From the NCBI GenBank assembly GCA_030180135.1, contig CM058234.1, forward strand, positions 33,452,766 to 33,516,765: a DNA stretch of 64,000 nt, written 5' to 3'. The stretch is from Orychophragmus violaceus. Taxonomy: Eukaryota > Streptophyta > Magnoliopsida > Brassicales > Brassicaceae. The notes under the pieces were generated by a model. That model was not told the DNA's origin. It ran no database searches and saw only the letters and a program-made list of their open reading frames with translations. How positions within the stretch are numbered: the stretch's first letter is position 1; every line of letters begins with the position of its first letter. Below are positions 20,737 through 33,583 of the stretch, in pieces. The translations under genes and the position numbers were made by a program.

Positions 20737-21871
20737 TATTAGAGAGGAAGATGAAATGGAAGAGGAGAGGCTGAAGTCATGAAGACAAAGCCGAGCCTCA
20801 CTCCAAATATAGAAGCTATGGTGTCGATCACAAGAGTCCAAGATGCATCAATCACTTAGCCAAAGCTAAGATGAAGGCATGAAGAAGGCTGAAGTGAAGT
20901 CTGGAATACATGTGTCACTTACATGTGTCACCGATGGTGTCGGCGACATGGAGGCTAAAGTAAATTCTGAAGTAAATGTTTCCCCGACGGTGTCGGCGAC
21001 ATGGAGGCTAAAGTAAATTCTGAAGTACATGTGTCATCGACGGTGTCGGCGACATAGATGCTGAAGTGAAGTATGGACGAGTTATATTCTATCATCGACG
21101 ATGATAGAATAGAATCGACGACATCATCGACGATGTCATGGACGGTTCTATTATATCCGTTGGTGATTCATATAGAATAGAAGACGCGGACAGGCTGTCT
21201 TCTTTTGGATTCAAATTGAAATTGTTTCCTTTTCCCCCCAAATACTTATTTCGAAATGTAAACCCATTTAGGGCTTCCTTATGCTCTCCTCCTCTATATA
21301 AGGAGATGTAACACAAGCTCATTGATACACATTGAAATATACAAGATTTAGAACTCATTTGTTACAAAAAAACTCTTATCTCTTTCTCTCTTCTTCTAGT
21401 AACCGGTTCCACTCTTTCTCTTCATTGTATATACAAGTTCATATACAATGTAGACTCTAAAGAGCCACGGTTATGGCTGCTTAAGGCAGCCTCTTATCAT
21501 GCTTGGATAACTCTTCCATAGTTAGTCCAAGTATGATGAGAGAATCATTCATAATTAGTTCTTTAGCTTCTCTTGGATCTTCCTTTAGCTAATTACTGAT
21601 TCTCTTCCATGTTTATGAGTAGAATTTCCTTGGTGAGATGTTAAGCTCTTAGAAGTGTTTTCATATAGCTAAAGACTCCTTTATACAACTAGATTAATGG
21701 CTTTCTGAAGTTCAAACTAGTTGTATTTGTTGAGCAGAACCGGTTGCATTGTTCTTCTTTAATCCGTTTTTGTTCTTGTTTATTGTTTCTGGTTCAGAGC
21801 TCCTTATGGGTGTCTCATGAACCTAAGTTGATATTCAGAGCTTCCTCATGGATGTCTCTGAAATTCTAACA
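20737..21871 (+). repeat. LARD-A 3' LTR, full length
   Basis: 1135 bases, TATTAGAG to TTCTAACA. It holds the segment missing from the left LTR, including a TATA-like box. Confidence 0.9.
21294..21303 (+). promoter_or_regulatory. TATA box of the LARD-A LTR
   Basis: CTATATAAGG in a 350-base stretch of the 3' LTR that the 5' LTR has lost. It is the best TATA candidate in the LTR; transcription would start about 30 bases downstream. Function is inferred. Confidence 0.5.
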
Positions 21872-21876
21872 ACTAC

Positions 21877-22071
21877 TGCAGAAACATAAAGGAAGAAAGC
21901 ATAGGATGGTGAGGCATGTGAAAGAAAGAAAGCAACAGAAGAAAAAGCAAAGACAAAAAACAATTGAAGAAGAATCGGAGGAACCAGCAAATAAAAAAAG
22001 CAAGAATGATGAAGCAAAGAAACCAGTAAGAGAGGAAGAAGCAAGTAACAAACGAGGAGGGAGCTGTGCAT
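21877..22071 (+). pseudogene. Lysine/glutamate-rich C-terminal frame split by LARD-A
   Basis: After the ACTAC duplication a plus-strand frame encodes a very basic then acidic stretch (KHKGRKHRMV, then KKKQRQKTIEEESEE) and stops at 22071. Joined to 2634-2810 it would be the end of a longer charged, probably nuclear or nucleolar type protein, but the upstream frame cannot be followed and I do not recognise the gene. It could equally be a chance open frame in A-rich DNA. Confidence 0.25.
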
Positions 22072-22587
22072 GATAATTTAAGTTGATGATTCATACTTCG
22101 TCGCAATAAAGTTCATTTATGTGTAAGAGTATTAGCAAAACATATTTAAAAGATTATATTTATCGCAATAATGTGTGTTTGATAATTTTTATTAGTAATG
22201 CTTTACGTCATTATATGATATTTATCGATATTTGAATAAACATGTAGTGTGTAATTATCAAGTTATCTATACTATTTATTGAGTAAAATGTCTTGCTACT
22301 CTCTATTGTTATTTTATGCACATATGATTTAAGCAAGATTCAATTACTTACCCTTATTATTTGCAATATATCTTTTTAAAAGGTTAATTATCAAATTTAA
22401 TTTGCTATCTATACAATTATATTCTCATTAGATATATATAAATCAACCGAAATTAAGCATGAAAAAGACGTTGATTAAGTCAGTTAACCATTTACATTAG
22501 TATTCGTCAATTATTACCATTTGTAACTAAATTAAAATTTTAATTATCAATTATTATTAGAAATATGAATGCAAGTCACTAGGTCTT
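22072..22587. other. AT-rich DNA with no visible gene
   Basis: No coding frame, terminal repeat or duplication seen. Confidence 0.5.
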
Positions 22588-23112
22588 GACGTTCGGGTTC
22601 GGTTCGGGTCTTTCGGGTTTTCGGGTTTTCGGTTCCAAACATATAAGATCCATTCGGATATTTTATAATTTCGGTTCGGGTTCGGTTCGGTTCCATTCGG
22701 TTTCGGTTCGGGTACCCGAAAAATCATAAAACAAAAATAAAAATTGGTTAATGTGAATAAAAAAATTATTAAATTTAGAGAAATATAGCAAGAAATTTTG
22801 TATATTTCATTTATTTTGGGTATTTTTAACTATTTTGGTTTAAAACTAACCAATATATTTAGGTTTATAATTATAATTTTAGATAATTATCTTATATTAA
22901 GTCTAAATATAATTAATATTTTGGATATATAATTGTAGTTTGGATATTTCGGGTACCCATTCGGTTCTCAGTTCGGGTCGGGTTCGGTTTCGGTTCTTCG
23001 GGTATAGAGGTTTAGGACCCATTCGAGTATTTTATCGGTTCGGATTCGGGTTCGGTTCCTCTTTTTCGGTTCGGGTTCGGTTCCATATTTCGGTTCCGGA
23101 TTTTTTACCCAG
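22588..23112. repeat. Paired GGTTCGGG-type degenerate repeat blocks
   Basis: Two blocks (22588-22725 and 22945-23112) are built from GGTTCGG, TTCGGGTTTTCGGG and CGGGTACCC words and flank a roughly 220-base AT-rich core with no gene. The right end reads TTTTTTACCCAGGCCTAC. I have the impression that such blocks bound small non-autonomous elements in Brassicaceae, but I cannot name this one. Confidence 0.6.
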
Positions 23113-25799
23113 GCCTACAAGTCCCTGTCAAAAGTATTTCTTGCAATGTTTTCAAAGTATATATATAACTCTTTTTCATTTTTACTAACATTCACATGTA
23201 CTTTGTGGTCAGTAATGTATGTAAGATATTGTTGAATCTGAGATTCACAATCATTAATTCAATAAATTTATCGACTTAGAGGGACTTGGATAATTAAAAT
23301 AAAGGATTAAAAAGTAATAACAAAATGACTGGAAACGTAGTCGTTTTATTAATCTAAGAGTTCGAAATAAGAGTCGATTTCTCTACTCTGGAAAGTAGGG
23401 TTTTTAATATAATGAATCATGATCATCTTTTCCCGTGCTGGGGAAGTATATTTATATCAGAAGAATAAAGATTATTTCATATATTCTCTTTGATAACATA
23501 TTTGCACAAAGGAAGAAGATAAAGACAAATCAACAAAAAGGAAGAAAAACCTAAGATTTTTTAGATTTGACCTTAAAAATATTTCTTTCTTTAGTGCAGA
23601 TTGGTAGGTACAATCGCCGGGCATCGCCGGAATGGGCCGCCTTCTTCTTTCATTGGGCTTGATCTTCAATGGGTCGTTCCAGCTGTTGGGTCGGGCTAAA
23701 GAGGGGTGCTAAACCCACCTCCAACAGTAAGTCCCCCCAGTTCGGCTCACTGAATAAATCTTAGGTCCGCGAATTTAGTTCCTGTATGGCGCAATGGCTA
23801 GATCGGTGTATCACATGCTCGTCGATTTGAACCCACTAATGTGTTTGACCGGTTTCCTACGGGTTTCCTGGAGTCGGTTAAAGCGCCTTTTCCACCAATG
23901 AATGCGCTCTGCGTCCCTAGAATGTCTTGTCGCATTAACTCTGTTTTGGTAACTGTCGCGTCGCTTTGATAACCACCGCTTCCTTCTCCATAAACACGAC
24001 CCCTTTTTGTAATTTCTCCTCATATTCACTTCTTTCTCTTCCTTCTTCTTAGCGAAAACCTCAATTCAGTCTCCCTTTCTTTCTTCGAAATTCCAACATG
24101 TTCTTTGTTGTTCTCGTATTCGGATTTATGATGTCCTCTAGAGTTATGCCTGAATTAGCTCGTCGATGAGCTTATGCTCTTTTTCTAAGGAGTAGCCCGT
24201 TGGTACATGGATTTATGCCTATGGTTGCCTTCACTTGTTTCCCTTCCAAAATTAAGGGTGGCGCTCATATCTTTCATTTGGATCGATCTAATGCGTCGTT
24301 AATTTAATTGGTTCTAGTGTTCTCCTTCAGGGATCAATTGCCTCCCGCGTAAGCCCCTTCTCTTTTTTATCTTGGATATTCATAGCTCGGCATTCTGATT
24401 TTTTTTGTTGTTTTTGTAGTGCAACTGATGGTATATCAGAGCGGACCCGTCCCGGAAGGCGCTCCGTTGGCGGCGAAGTGGCCATTTTGGATGTTGAGGC
24501 CAACGCTTCAGAAATAATTTTGCTCGAAGATGATTCTCCGTCCGGTTTTGATTTCATAACGGTTCCCATCTATGCAGCTGACTATCAGGGACAAGCTTTG
24601 CAGGGAACAGACGACGAAATCATCTTTTAAGAAAGGCAGCTCGGCGGCGAGATGGTCGTTTTAGACATTTAGATTGGTTCCTTTGAAATCCTTTTGTCCC
24701 AAGAAGAATCTCAGGCCAGTCTTGATTTCATAACGGTTTCCATCGGCGCCGGCAGCCTTGTTGGGAGAAGACGACACAATCATCTTTTGAGAAAGCGGTT
24801 CGGTTTCTGGCAGGATGAAACCGAATGTACAACTCAAGCTTTGGCTTCGGCCGAACTCGTCTTTCAAAAAACTAGTTTTGTACTTATGTTTTTTGTAGCT
24901 TGGCTTGTAACAATGCCTTTTGAAGATAAATAAAATGAAGAATTTTTCCTTTCCTTTCATTCTTTCTTTGTTGTTGTAGCTTGGTGTCTTACATTGTTTT
25001 TTGAAGATAAATAAAACAAATATTTTTTCCTTTCATATCATTATTTGTTCTTTTTGTTTTTAACTGCTGATGTGATCATCTCGTCCTTCGAAAGATCTTG
25101 TAATGAATCTTTCAAGGAATTTATATTCACCAATGTGTTTTGGTGTAAATAGTCTACCGAGCTCACTAATATGCCGAAGTAACTATTTTTATGTCAACAT
25201 GAATAGTTCATGCCGGCGTAGTTTTTCTTGCCGACGTAATAAAAATATGATTAGTTTCTTTGACGTACTTGCTCTTGCCGACTTAATAGAAAATTTTGAC
25301 GCCTTTCTAATGAAATGACTTACTCATCTTTTTTTTGGGAAGATAAGATACCATTTTGGAAAAGAGTCGAAGGTTTCAAGGTTTCCTTCATTGTTTTTCC
25401 TTTTCTGGATTATATATCGGTTGTATTCTTTATGACTTGGAAAACTATTTTTGTTTGAGTGTAGACCACGCTTGCGGAGTTGGTTTTGTTTTGTTTTAAA
25501 AGAAGGGGGTTCTTAGGTGTGCCTCGGGACTCTTTTGTGATATGAGTGGAAAACAAATGCCGGCTTCATGCCACGACTATCACTTAGTATAGGATTGGTT
25601 ATGCGAGGCAGGTCAGCTTATTTAACTCGAGTATACGTAAGGGAGGGGGGCGATCCCGGCTTAATCTTTCAGCAATGCAGCTAGAGTTCACCCTTTTCAC
25701 ATACATGAGGAAGTTGTTGATCATTTCACCACTGCACTCGAGGAGCGCGTTTGGATCAGTCATCTAGCCAAGATGCCAATGTAAAAACTTATCTTGTAA
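23113..25799. other. Repeat-derived intergenic DNA without a gene
   Basis: No frame resembles a protein. An imperfect duplication places GATTTCATAACGGTT and a GACGACACAATCATC-like block at 24545-24630 and again at 24725-24800. A second tandem duplication of about 83 bases (TTTGAAGATAAATAAAA) lies at 24890-25045. A tRNA-like stretch with A-box GGCGCAATGGCTAG and a weak B-box (23788-23840) may be a SINE remnant. The DNA is possibly decayed Ty3/gypsy LTR material belonging to the relic that follows. Confidence 0.4.
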
Positions 25800-26900
25800 A
25801 TATAAGATTTTATTAAGGGTATATCTGAATTTGTAAGGATTGCCTACGTACCCCGTAAACGGGAATCAAGCCATTCGTAGTTCGTATTACATAAGTTGTA
25901 GCTCGGGGAGAATACTTTTTTTTTATAGAGAAGAAGCGTTTGAGGTGCATCGATTTCCATGAGAAGTCGACGGTTTCCTATCTAACTTCGAAGATCTCGT
26001 AGACCCCAAGCTTGATGATATTTTAGATTGATTAGATCCTTCCCAATTTATGCCAAGTTTTTCAACGATCTTTTCTTTTGTACCCTGATATACCTCGCGT
26101 AGGACGAGATCTCCTTCTAGTAGGTGTTGACCTTTTGTCTTTTTGTTATGGTATCAGGCTGCGAGGTGATGATAGTTTTGGATTACTAGGAGAGCTTTGT
26201 ATATTTGTTCTTCAAGTGAGTCGAGGTTATCTAAAAGCATTTGTTGTTGAGTTCGAGGTTCTGGGTAAGCATAGATCGTCGAATGGTTGGTAAGCCCATT
26301 TCGGCTAGTGACCTTGCTTCCACTCCATGAGCTAGGGAGAATAAGGTCTGATTCGAAGGACGCTTTGGGATGGTTCGATGTGACCACAGAACTCTGCCTA
26401 ACTCGTCGGCTCAGTTTAGTTTATGCTTATCGCGCCGCTTTTTGAGTCCAGCAATGATTGTTTTGTTTGTCGATTCAGCTTGAACGTTTCCTTGCGGATA
26501 GTACGGAGTTGATATAGTAAGTCTGATGTTCAATTTTTTACAGAACTAACTAAGTAAGATCGATGTGAACTGTTTTTCGTTATCGATGACGATTTCATAT
26601 GGCAGCCCATGTCTACAGATAATGTATTTCCACAGAAAGTCGGTGACATGCCGAGCTGTTATTGTAGGATAGGCTTGGCTTCTACCCACTTGGTGAAATA
26701 ATCCGTTAAGATCAGGATGTGTTCGTTTTATCGAAACTTATGTATTGGTCCAAAGATATCTATGCCCCATCTCATGAATGGATATGGTGATGCTCTGGAC
26801 TACAAATGTTCCATAGGCGCATGGTTCTTGATTGGTTGGTGCACGTTTTGGGGCATATCTACCTAACCGTGAGGAGTTAAGATACGAATCAACATGTTCC
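25800..26900 (-). pseudogene. Decayed Ty3/gypsy integrase and 3' end
   Basis: Read on the minus strand, the remnants include SPYPFMRWGIDIFGP (about 26800-26750), LTDYFTKWVEAKP (about 26715-26670), a segment ending in LLVIQNYHHLAA (26190-26154) and WKSMHLKRFF (about 25930), in that order and in several frames with many stops. These match the integrase core and C-terminus of the gypsy element at 62776-63649, and the following ACTACGA..GTACGTAGGCA sequence (25840-25890) matches its 3' untranslated region. It is old and non-functional. COPIA-D inserted just upstream of it. Confidence 0.75.
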
Positions 26901-26984
26901 AAATCCATCAAGGGGTCATCACAGAGTGGAAGTGCTTTAATATCCTTTCACATGAGGAAGTTATGAAAGTTACAATACAGAAGA

Positions 26985-27621
26985 TGTTGGGAATGTCCTG
27001 AAATCTACTGTACTATCTCTAGAAAGTATGATAAGTGTCGAGATCAGACATAAGTCATAAATACTGGGTGATCATGATGACTTGCTAGAGCCCGCTCTTG
27101 ATCTATAAGTTTAGGACTTATTACCAGTATTGTATGATCCCAAAGGGTCACACACCATAGCTAACGGGAAAGTTAAATGGAATTAATACGGTAAGATGCA
27201 AGGCATTTACTGTATTTGTACAGAGAATTGGGCCAGACAAAAGACAGTCTTTTGTCTGATTTGGGTCTTGGGCCCAAAAGCCTAATAGGCCATTAGTTTA
27301 ATTACTTGGGCCCATATAAGCAAGAGAGAGGCGCCATTAAGCCCAGGTGTCTGCGATTTTACTAGGTCTGGCCGCCCTCTCTCTCTCTGTTGTTCCAGCT
27401 TGGTCTAGCAACCTGATCCAGTAGCTTGTAAGCGTGTGGATACCTAGGAGGAGCCGGTTTCTATCAGCTCTCAGTGATCTCTTCATTACCAATCTGCTGC
27501 ACTAATAACAAGGTAATGATTCTGATCTGGTTTATGATTCAACTGCAAATCACCTAGATCCTAGTTGATTATGTTAGGTTGTAATCTGACAATTACACCA
27601 ATGAACACACATAATCTTACA
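26985..27621 (+). repeat. COPIA-D 5' LTR
   Basis: 637 bases, TGTTGGGAATG to AATCTTACA. Carries a hairpin at 27234-27258. A TATA-like CATATAAGC lies at about 27314, downstream of the hairpin. Confidence 0.92.
27234..27258. repeat. Hairpin in COPIA-D LTR
   Basis: CAGACAAAAGA (27234-27244), loop CAG, TCTTTTGTCTG (27248-27258): perfect 11-base arms. It sits between the same conserved flanks as the different hairpins of COPIA-B, C and E. Confidence 0.85.
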
Positions 27622-27622
27622 G

Positions 27623-27634
27623 TGGTATCAGAGC
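27623..27634 (+). other. COPIA-D primer binding site
   Basis: TGGTATCAGAGC, one base after the 5' LTR, complementary to initiator Met-tRNA. Confidence 0.88.
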
Positions 27635-29062
27635 CTAGGTCGTTAGTTTTTTTGCTGTTTGGATCATATTTAGGTTGTTTTACTGTTTAGAATCGAATTT
27701 GGCTTAAGAAATTTGATTAGAACTTGTAAAAACCCTAATATGAAAATCGCATGATCCGATTGAAACCCATCGGTATGCGATGTGATCGCCCGTGTCGATC
27801 GACGAGGGAGCGAGATATCGATCGATATGAATCGGATCGATTGCTTCTCGCTGTCCCGATGACCCGATCGCAACGAGCTGATGCACGCCGGTATCGATCG
27901 ACGCAGGAGCGTGATATCGATCGATACACTGGCGAGAGATACGGTCCGCGAGTAGCCAATCGGTTCAACCGAGCTTCGCGGTTCGTTCTTCCCAAACCCG
28001 CGACAATGAACCGATCAACCGATTGTGGTTCATTGTCAGCTTTAGCTTAAAACCGCAAGTTAGGTCAAAATTGGCTAAAACACAAGGTGTTTCTTCCCGG
28101 TTTTGGACTTAACCGAACCGATCCAATTTAATTGGTGGTTCAAGCGGTTAACCCAAATCGCGGTTTGCTGGAAATTATTTAATACAATTGGTATTATTTA
28201 ATTTCTGGTTAAACCGGATTTAAATTCAAAAATTGAATTTTAACCTAAACCGAAGGCTGGTCTAAGTTTGATTTGGTTGGACCAAATAATTTAGAGCTGG
28301 TCTGGTTTAGTAAATAACCAGTTGGATTTAGTAGTTAATTTGGTCTTGGACCAGAATTAATGAACCGACTCGGTTATGTCAAATTATTGGGCCAATTGGA
28401 ATTCTGTGGTCTTGGGCCAAGAATTGGGCCTATAATTTGTGACCCAACCGAAAACTTTAATAAAACTTTAAATTAAAAATTTCTATTTTTGGCATGTTTC
28501 TAAATTTAGAAAGTTTCTAAAATAAGTAAGTTTCCCAAAATAGTAATCTTCTATTTTTGGAAAGAAAACCTAAAATCCTCAAAACCAATATCAAGCTTGG
28601 ATGTCTTGCCCAATCTTGTCAGCTACTTAACGCTTATTCAATTACAGATATGGCTTACAGTGTGAGGTGTCTGTTTTTGCGTAAGTAAAGTAGTATATAG
28701 TCACTAATTTCATTGGGAGTCCCAGACTTTAGTGATTATTTGGCTGTAAGAGATTGGTTTCCTTGACTGGGCCATCGGGAGTCCCGGGCCTTGAGACATC
28801 TGGTGAATTGGGCCTTGGGCCCAATCCACAACCGAGAGTTATATGGATATAACTAGCTGTGTGTATGCTTACCAAGTAAAGCTAATTCCGGGTGACGGCC
28901 AGTGGCCCACTTTGGTTTTGGTTGAACATGGGTCTCGGAATCATTGCATTCTAATGAGGTTAAACAAAGAAATTTTGAATGCAGTGCGAGTTTTCTTATA
29001 AGTTTTAAGATTACTTTTTATGAACTAAATAACTAAAACTTTATTGTCTCATAATTTCAGCT
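27635..29062 (+). other. COPIA-D leader
   Basis: Non-coding leader with the family order: GATCG-rich block (27745-28025, here with GATATCGATCGATA), TTTCTAAA-type repeats (28480-28560), GGGACTCCC motifs (about 28710 and 28770), then gag. No gene. Confidence 0.78.
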
Positions 29063-32000
29063 ATGTCAAGCACAACAACTCAAAACACTTTCTCGATCCG
29101 GTCTGCCCTTGAGAAGGACAAACTGAACGGATCAAACTTCCTGAACTGGTCCAGGAACCTGAGACTTGTGCTCAGGCAGGAGAAGAAGGCTTATGTCCTT
29201 GAAAGAGTTCTCCCCCCTAGACCTGCGAATAATGCCGCACAAGCTGTGAAGAATGCTTGGGATACGCATTCTTCAGATGCAAATGACGTGGTTTGCCTAA
29301 TGTTGGCGACAATGGCTCCCGAACTGCAGATGCAGTGGGAAGGCCTGACTTGTCCCATGGAACTGATGGCAAACCTGAAAGCGTTGTTTCAGGAGCAAGC
29401 TCGTACAGAGAGATTCTAAACTGTAAAGAATCTCTTGGACTGTAAAATGTCTAAGGATGCAGCAGTGAGTCCACATGTTCTGAAAATGATGGGTTATCTC
29501 GATCATTTGACTAGACTCGACTGTCCTATAAGTCAAGAGCTTGCTTGTGATATCGTTCTGCAGTCTCTTACTCCTGCATATGACCAGTTCATCTTGAACT
29601 ATAATATGCATGGGTTGATAAAGACTTTGCCTGAGCTACATGGTATGCTCAAGACTGCAGAACCTAATCTGAAGAAGGCCAAGGAGCCGTCTGTACTCAT
29701 GGTGCAGAAGGGCAAGGGTTTCAAGAAATCTGCTGCAGACAAGGGAAAGGGCAAGGCAGTCAACAATGAAAAGGCCAAGCCCAAGCCCGTGTCTAAAGCT
29801 GGGCCTTCTGATATCTGTCACTTTTGCAAAGAGGCAGGTCATTATCGCAGGGACTGTAAGAAATACCAGGAAAGTCTGAAGGAAAAGAAGAAGTCCTTCG
29901 CGACTACTTCTTCAGGTATTTTTGTTATTGAAGTAAATACTACTACTTCTGATAATACCACTTGGGTATTAGATACTGGATGTGGGGCTCATATTTGTAC
30001 TAATGTGCAGGCGCTCAGCAACAGTAGAAGGTTGAAGCAAGGGCAAGTAGAGTTGCGGGTTGGCAATGGAGCGAAGGTTCCAGCACTGGCCTTTGGCACT
30101 TACTTGTTGTCTTTACCTTCTGGATTGATTTTAGAACTTGAGAATTGTTATTTTGTACCTGCTATAAGCAGAAATATCATTTCAGTTTCATTGTTGGATT
30201 TACAAGGATTTGATTTTTCTATTAAGAATAAATTGTGTTCCTTTAATCTCAATGATATGTTCTATGGTTGTGCCCCTCTTATTAATGGGCTGTACATGCT
30301 GGATCAATCTACTCCAGTATATAACATTAATACAAAACGGTTCAAATCTAACAAAGAAAATGAAACTTTTCTCTGGCATTGTCGTTTGGGGCACATTAGT
30401 GAGAAACGTGTCAAGAGGCTCCATTCAAATGGACTCTTGGGCTCATTTGACTTTGAGTCTTGTGAGCAATGCGAATCTTGCCTAATGGGCAAAATGACAC
30501 GGGCCCCTTTTAATAAACCCACAGAAAGGGCCAGTGAACTATTGGGCCTGATACATACTGACGTGTGTGGCCCAATGTCCACAAATGCTAGAGGAAACTA
30601 TCAGTACTTCATTACATTCACTGATGATTTCAGTAGATATGGATATGTCTACTTGATGAAACATAAGTCGGAAACCTTTGAGAAGTTCAAAGAATTCCAG
30701 AATGAAGTACAGAACTAGCTTGGTAAAAGTATTAAGGCTCTTCGGTCGGACCGAGGAGGAGAATACTTGAGCCAGGAATTTTGTGATCATCTGAGTGAGT
30801 GTGGGATCATCTCCCAACTCACACCTCCTGGAACACCTCAGTGGAATGGTGTGTCTGAGAGAAGGAATCGGACATTGTTAGATATGGTCCGATCCATGAT
30901 GAGTCACACAGACCTTCCTATATCCCTTTGGGGATATGCTTTGCTGACCGCAACGTTCACACTGAACAGAGTGCCATCAAAAGCAGTAGCAAAGACACCA
31001 TATGAGTTATGGACTGGAAAAGCTCCAGCAATGTCTTTTCTCAGAATTTGGGGTTGTGAAGCCTATGTCAAAAGATTAATTTCAGACAAGCTTACACCAA
31101 AATCTGACAAATGCTACTTCATTGGTTATCCTAGGGATACCAAGGCTTATTACTTCTATCTGCGATCCGAGAACAAGATCTTTGTTGCTCGGGATTGTAC
31201 TTTTCTTGAGAGGGAATTTCTCTCTAAGAAAGATAGTGGGAGTAAGGTACAACTTGATGAAATTCAAGAAGGACAGGAACCTGTTCAACCTAATGAGGAA
31301 GAACAGCAGGATGAATTACATGAAGTTGTAATAGAACCTGAACCTGAAGTACCTGAAGTTCGAAGATCCGGAAGGATCCGTCACGAACCCGATAGATATC
31401 AGGGATTCCTCGTGACTAATTGCCATGATCTTTTGATCATTGACGGTGATGAACCCTCGAACTTTGCAGAAGCCATGATGGGCCCTGACTCCTCAAAGTG
31501 GCGTGAAGCCACTGAATCCGAGATGGACTCCATGTCAATCAACCGAGTGTTTTCACTGGTTGACTTACCCGCTGGTGCGAAAGCCATCGAGTGTAAATGG
31601 ATCTTCAAGAAGAAGATTGACATGGATGGAAATGTCCAGATTTACAAGGCCAGGTTGGTGGCAAAAGGTTTCAAACAAATTCATGGTATAGACTATGATG
31701 AAACCTATTCATTAGTGGCCATGATGAAATCAATTCGGATTCTCCTAGCAACTGCCGCTTATTATGATTATGAGATTTGGCAGATGGATGTGAAAACCGC
31801 CTTCCTGAATGGAATCTTGGAGGAGGATGTGTATATGACACAGCCTGACGGTTACATTGATCCTAAGAATGCTGGGAAAGTATGCAAACTTCATAAATCC
31901 ATTTATGGATTGAAGCAAGCATCCAGGAGTTGGAATCTTCGTTTTGATGAGGCAATAAAGAATTTTGACTTCATCAGAAACAAGGAAGAACAATGTGTGT

Positions 32001-32945
32001 ATAAGAAAACTAGTGGGAGCAAAGTGGCGTTTCTTATCCTATATGTCGATGACATATTGCTTCTTGGGAATGATATTCCAATGCTGAAGTCTGTTAAAGA
32101 CTGGCTGGGAAGTTGTTTTTCCATGAAGGACATGGGTGAAGCCGCGTATGTTCTTGGAATCCGAATCTTTAGAGACAGATCTAAAAGGCTGGTTGGACTT
32201 TGTCAAGATTCTTATATAGACAAAGTCCTGCATCGATTCGGAATGGATAAATCCAAGAAGGGATTCACGCCAATGATACATGGTGCTACACTAAGCAAGG
32301 ATCAGTGTCCTAAAACACCTGATGAGCTTAAGCGCATGAGTAGGATTCCTTATGCTTCGGCTATAGGATCTATCATGTATGCCATGATCTGTACTCGTCC
32401 TGATGTTGCTTACGCACTAAGCATGACGAGTAGGTACCAGTCTAATCCAGGTGAGAATCACTGGATTGCCGTAAAGAATATCCTGAAGTATTTGAGGAAT
32501 ACTAAGGATAAGTTCTTGGTTTACGGAGGAAGTGAAGTGCTTGAAATGAGTGGATTCACGGATGCAAGTTTTCAGACAGATAAAGATGATTTCCGGTCAC
32601 AGTCTGGTTACATCTTCTGTCTGAATGGCGGTGCAGTAAGTTGGAAGAGCTCCAAGCAGAGCACCGTGGCAGATTCCACAACTGAAGCTGAATACATCGC
32701 TGCTTTAGAAGCTGCGAAGGAAGGAGTTTGGATAAGGAACTTCTTGATTGAACTCGGTGTATTCCCAAATGCCATTGAGCCTCTAGCACTGTATTGTGAC
32801 AACAATGGTGCAATTGCTCAAGCCAAGGAACCGAGACATCATCAGAAATCCAAACATATTATGAGAAGGTATCACCTGATTCGTGATATAGTGAATAGAG
32901 GTGAAGTGATGGTCAGCAGAGTTCCCACTGATGAGAACGTGGCTG

Positions 32946-33583
32946 TGTTGGATCGTTTAGTGTCTCCTGATTCAATTCTCAGATTGATTCATCCTACTAA
33001 ACATGCATATCTAGGTTCTCTTGATTAGAAACATAATAGATCTCACCTGTTACCTTGTTTATGCAGCGGAATTAAGAGGCACGGGTCAGAGATCAGCAGA
33101 ACCACCAAGGGATGGATCCTCCAAAGGCTCACACACGCACGCACAGGAAAGTGGCTGCTAGACCGAGCAAGAAGGGAGGCGCAGAGAGAGAGAGTTGGCG
33201 GCGCAGAAGTGCTTAGAAAATTAGAGCTAGGGCAAGTTTTAATTATTAAAACCCTTGTCCAGTTCTTATGGGCCTTTGGGCCCAATTCTCAGTTCTGATT
33301 AAATCCCTTGGATTTAATCAGGCCCTTTAGTCTCTCTAAGTACAGTAAATGCCTAGCACTTTTACCGTACTTCTGCTAAACCGTTCCTTCGTATTTTCCC
33401 GTTAGCTTAGGCGTGTGACCCATATGGGATCATATAATAAAGGCAATAAGTCCATGACTTATAGATCATGAGCGGACTCTAGCAAGCCATCATGACCCCC
33501 AGTGTTATATGACTTATGTCTGATCATTGACATACTCTTACTTTCTAGAGACAGTACAGAGATTACTGGACATAATTCCAACA
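32946..33583 (-). repeat. COPIA-E 3' LTR
   Basis: 638 bases, TGTTGGATCG to TTCCAACA. Hairpin CTGATTAAATCC / GGATTTAATCAG at 33295-33321. Purine tract on the minus strand at 33584-33595. Confidence 0.92.

Larger units (their letters stand above)
2811..21871 (+). mobile_element. LARD-A: non-coding LTR retrotransposon hosting COPIA-B and COPIA-C
   Basis: Two long direct repeats (2811-3594 and 20737-21871) are flanked by the perfect five-base duplication ACTAC (2806-2810 and 21872-21876). A primer binding site TGGTATCAGAGC follows the left LTR and a purine tract precedes the right LTR, so the element reads left to right. After removing the nested COPIA-B, its interior is about 2.3 kb and contains no gag or pol frame, so it is a non-autonomous LARD-like element. 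LTRs begin TATTAGAG, one base off the usual TG start, and end CTAACA. By eye the two LTRs differ at about ten sites in the shared 784 bases, plus a large deletion in the left copy. Confidence 0.9.

Noticed and set aside
23788..23840. Functional tRNA gene
   Set aside because: A-box-like and weak B-box-like words are present but no acceptor stem or full cloverleaf can be drawn; at most a SINE remnant.
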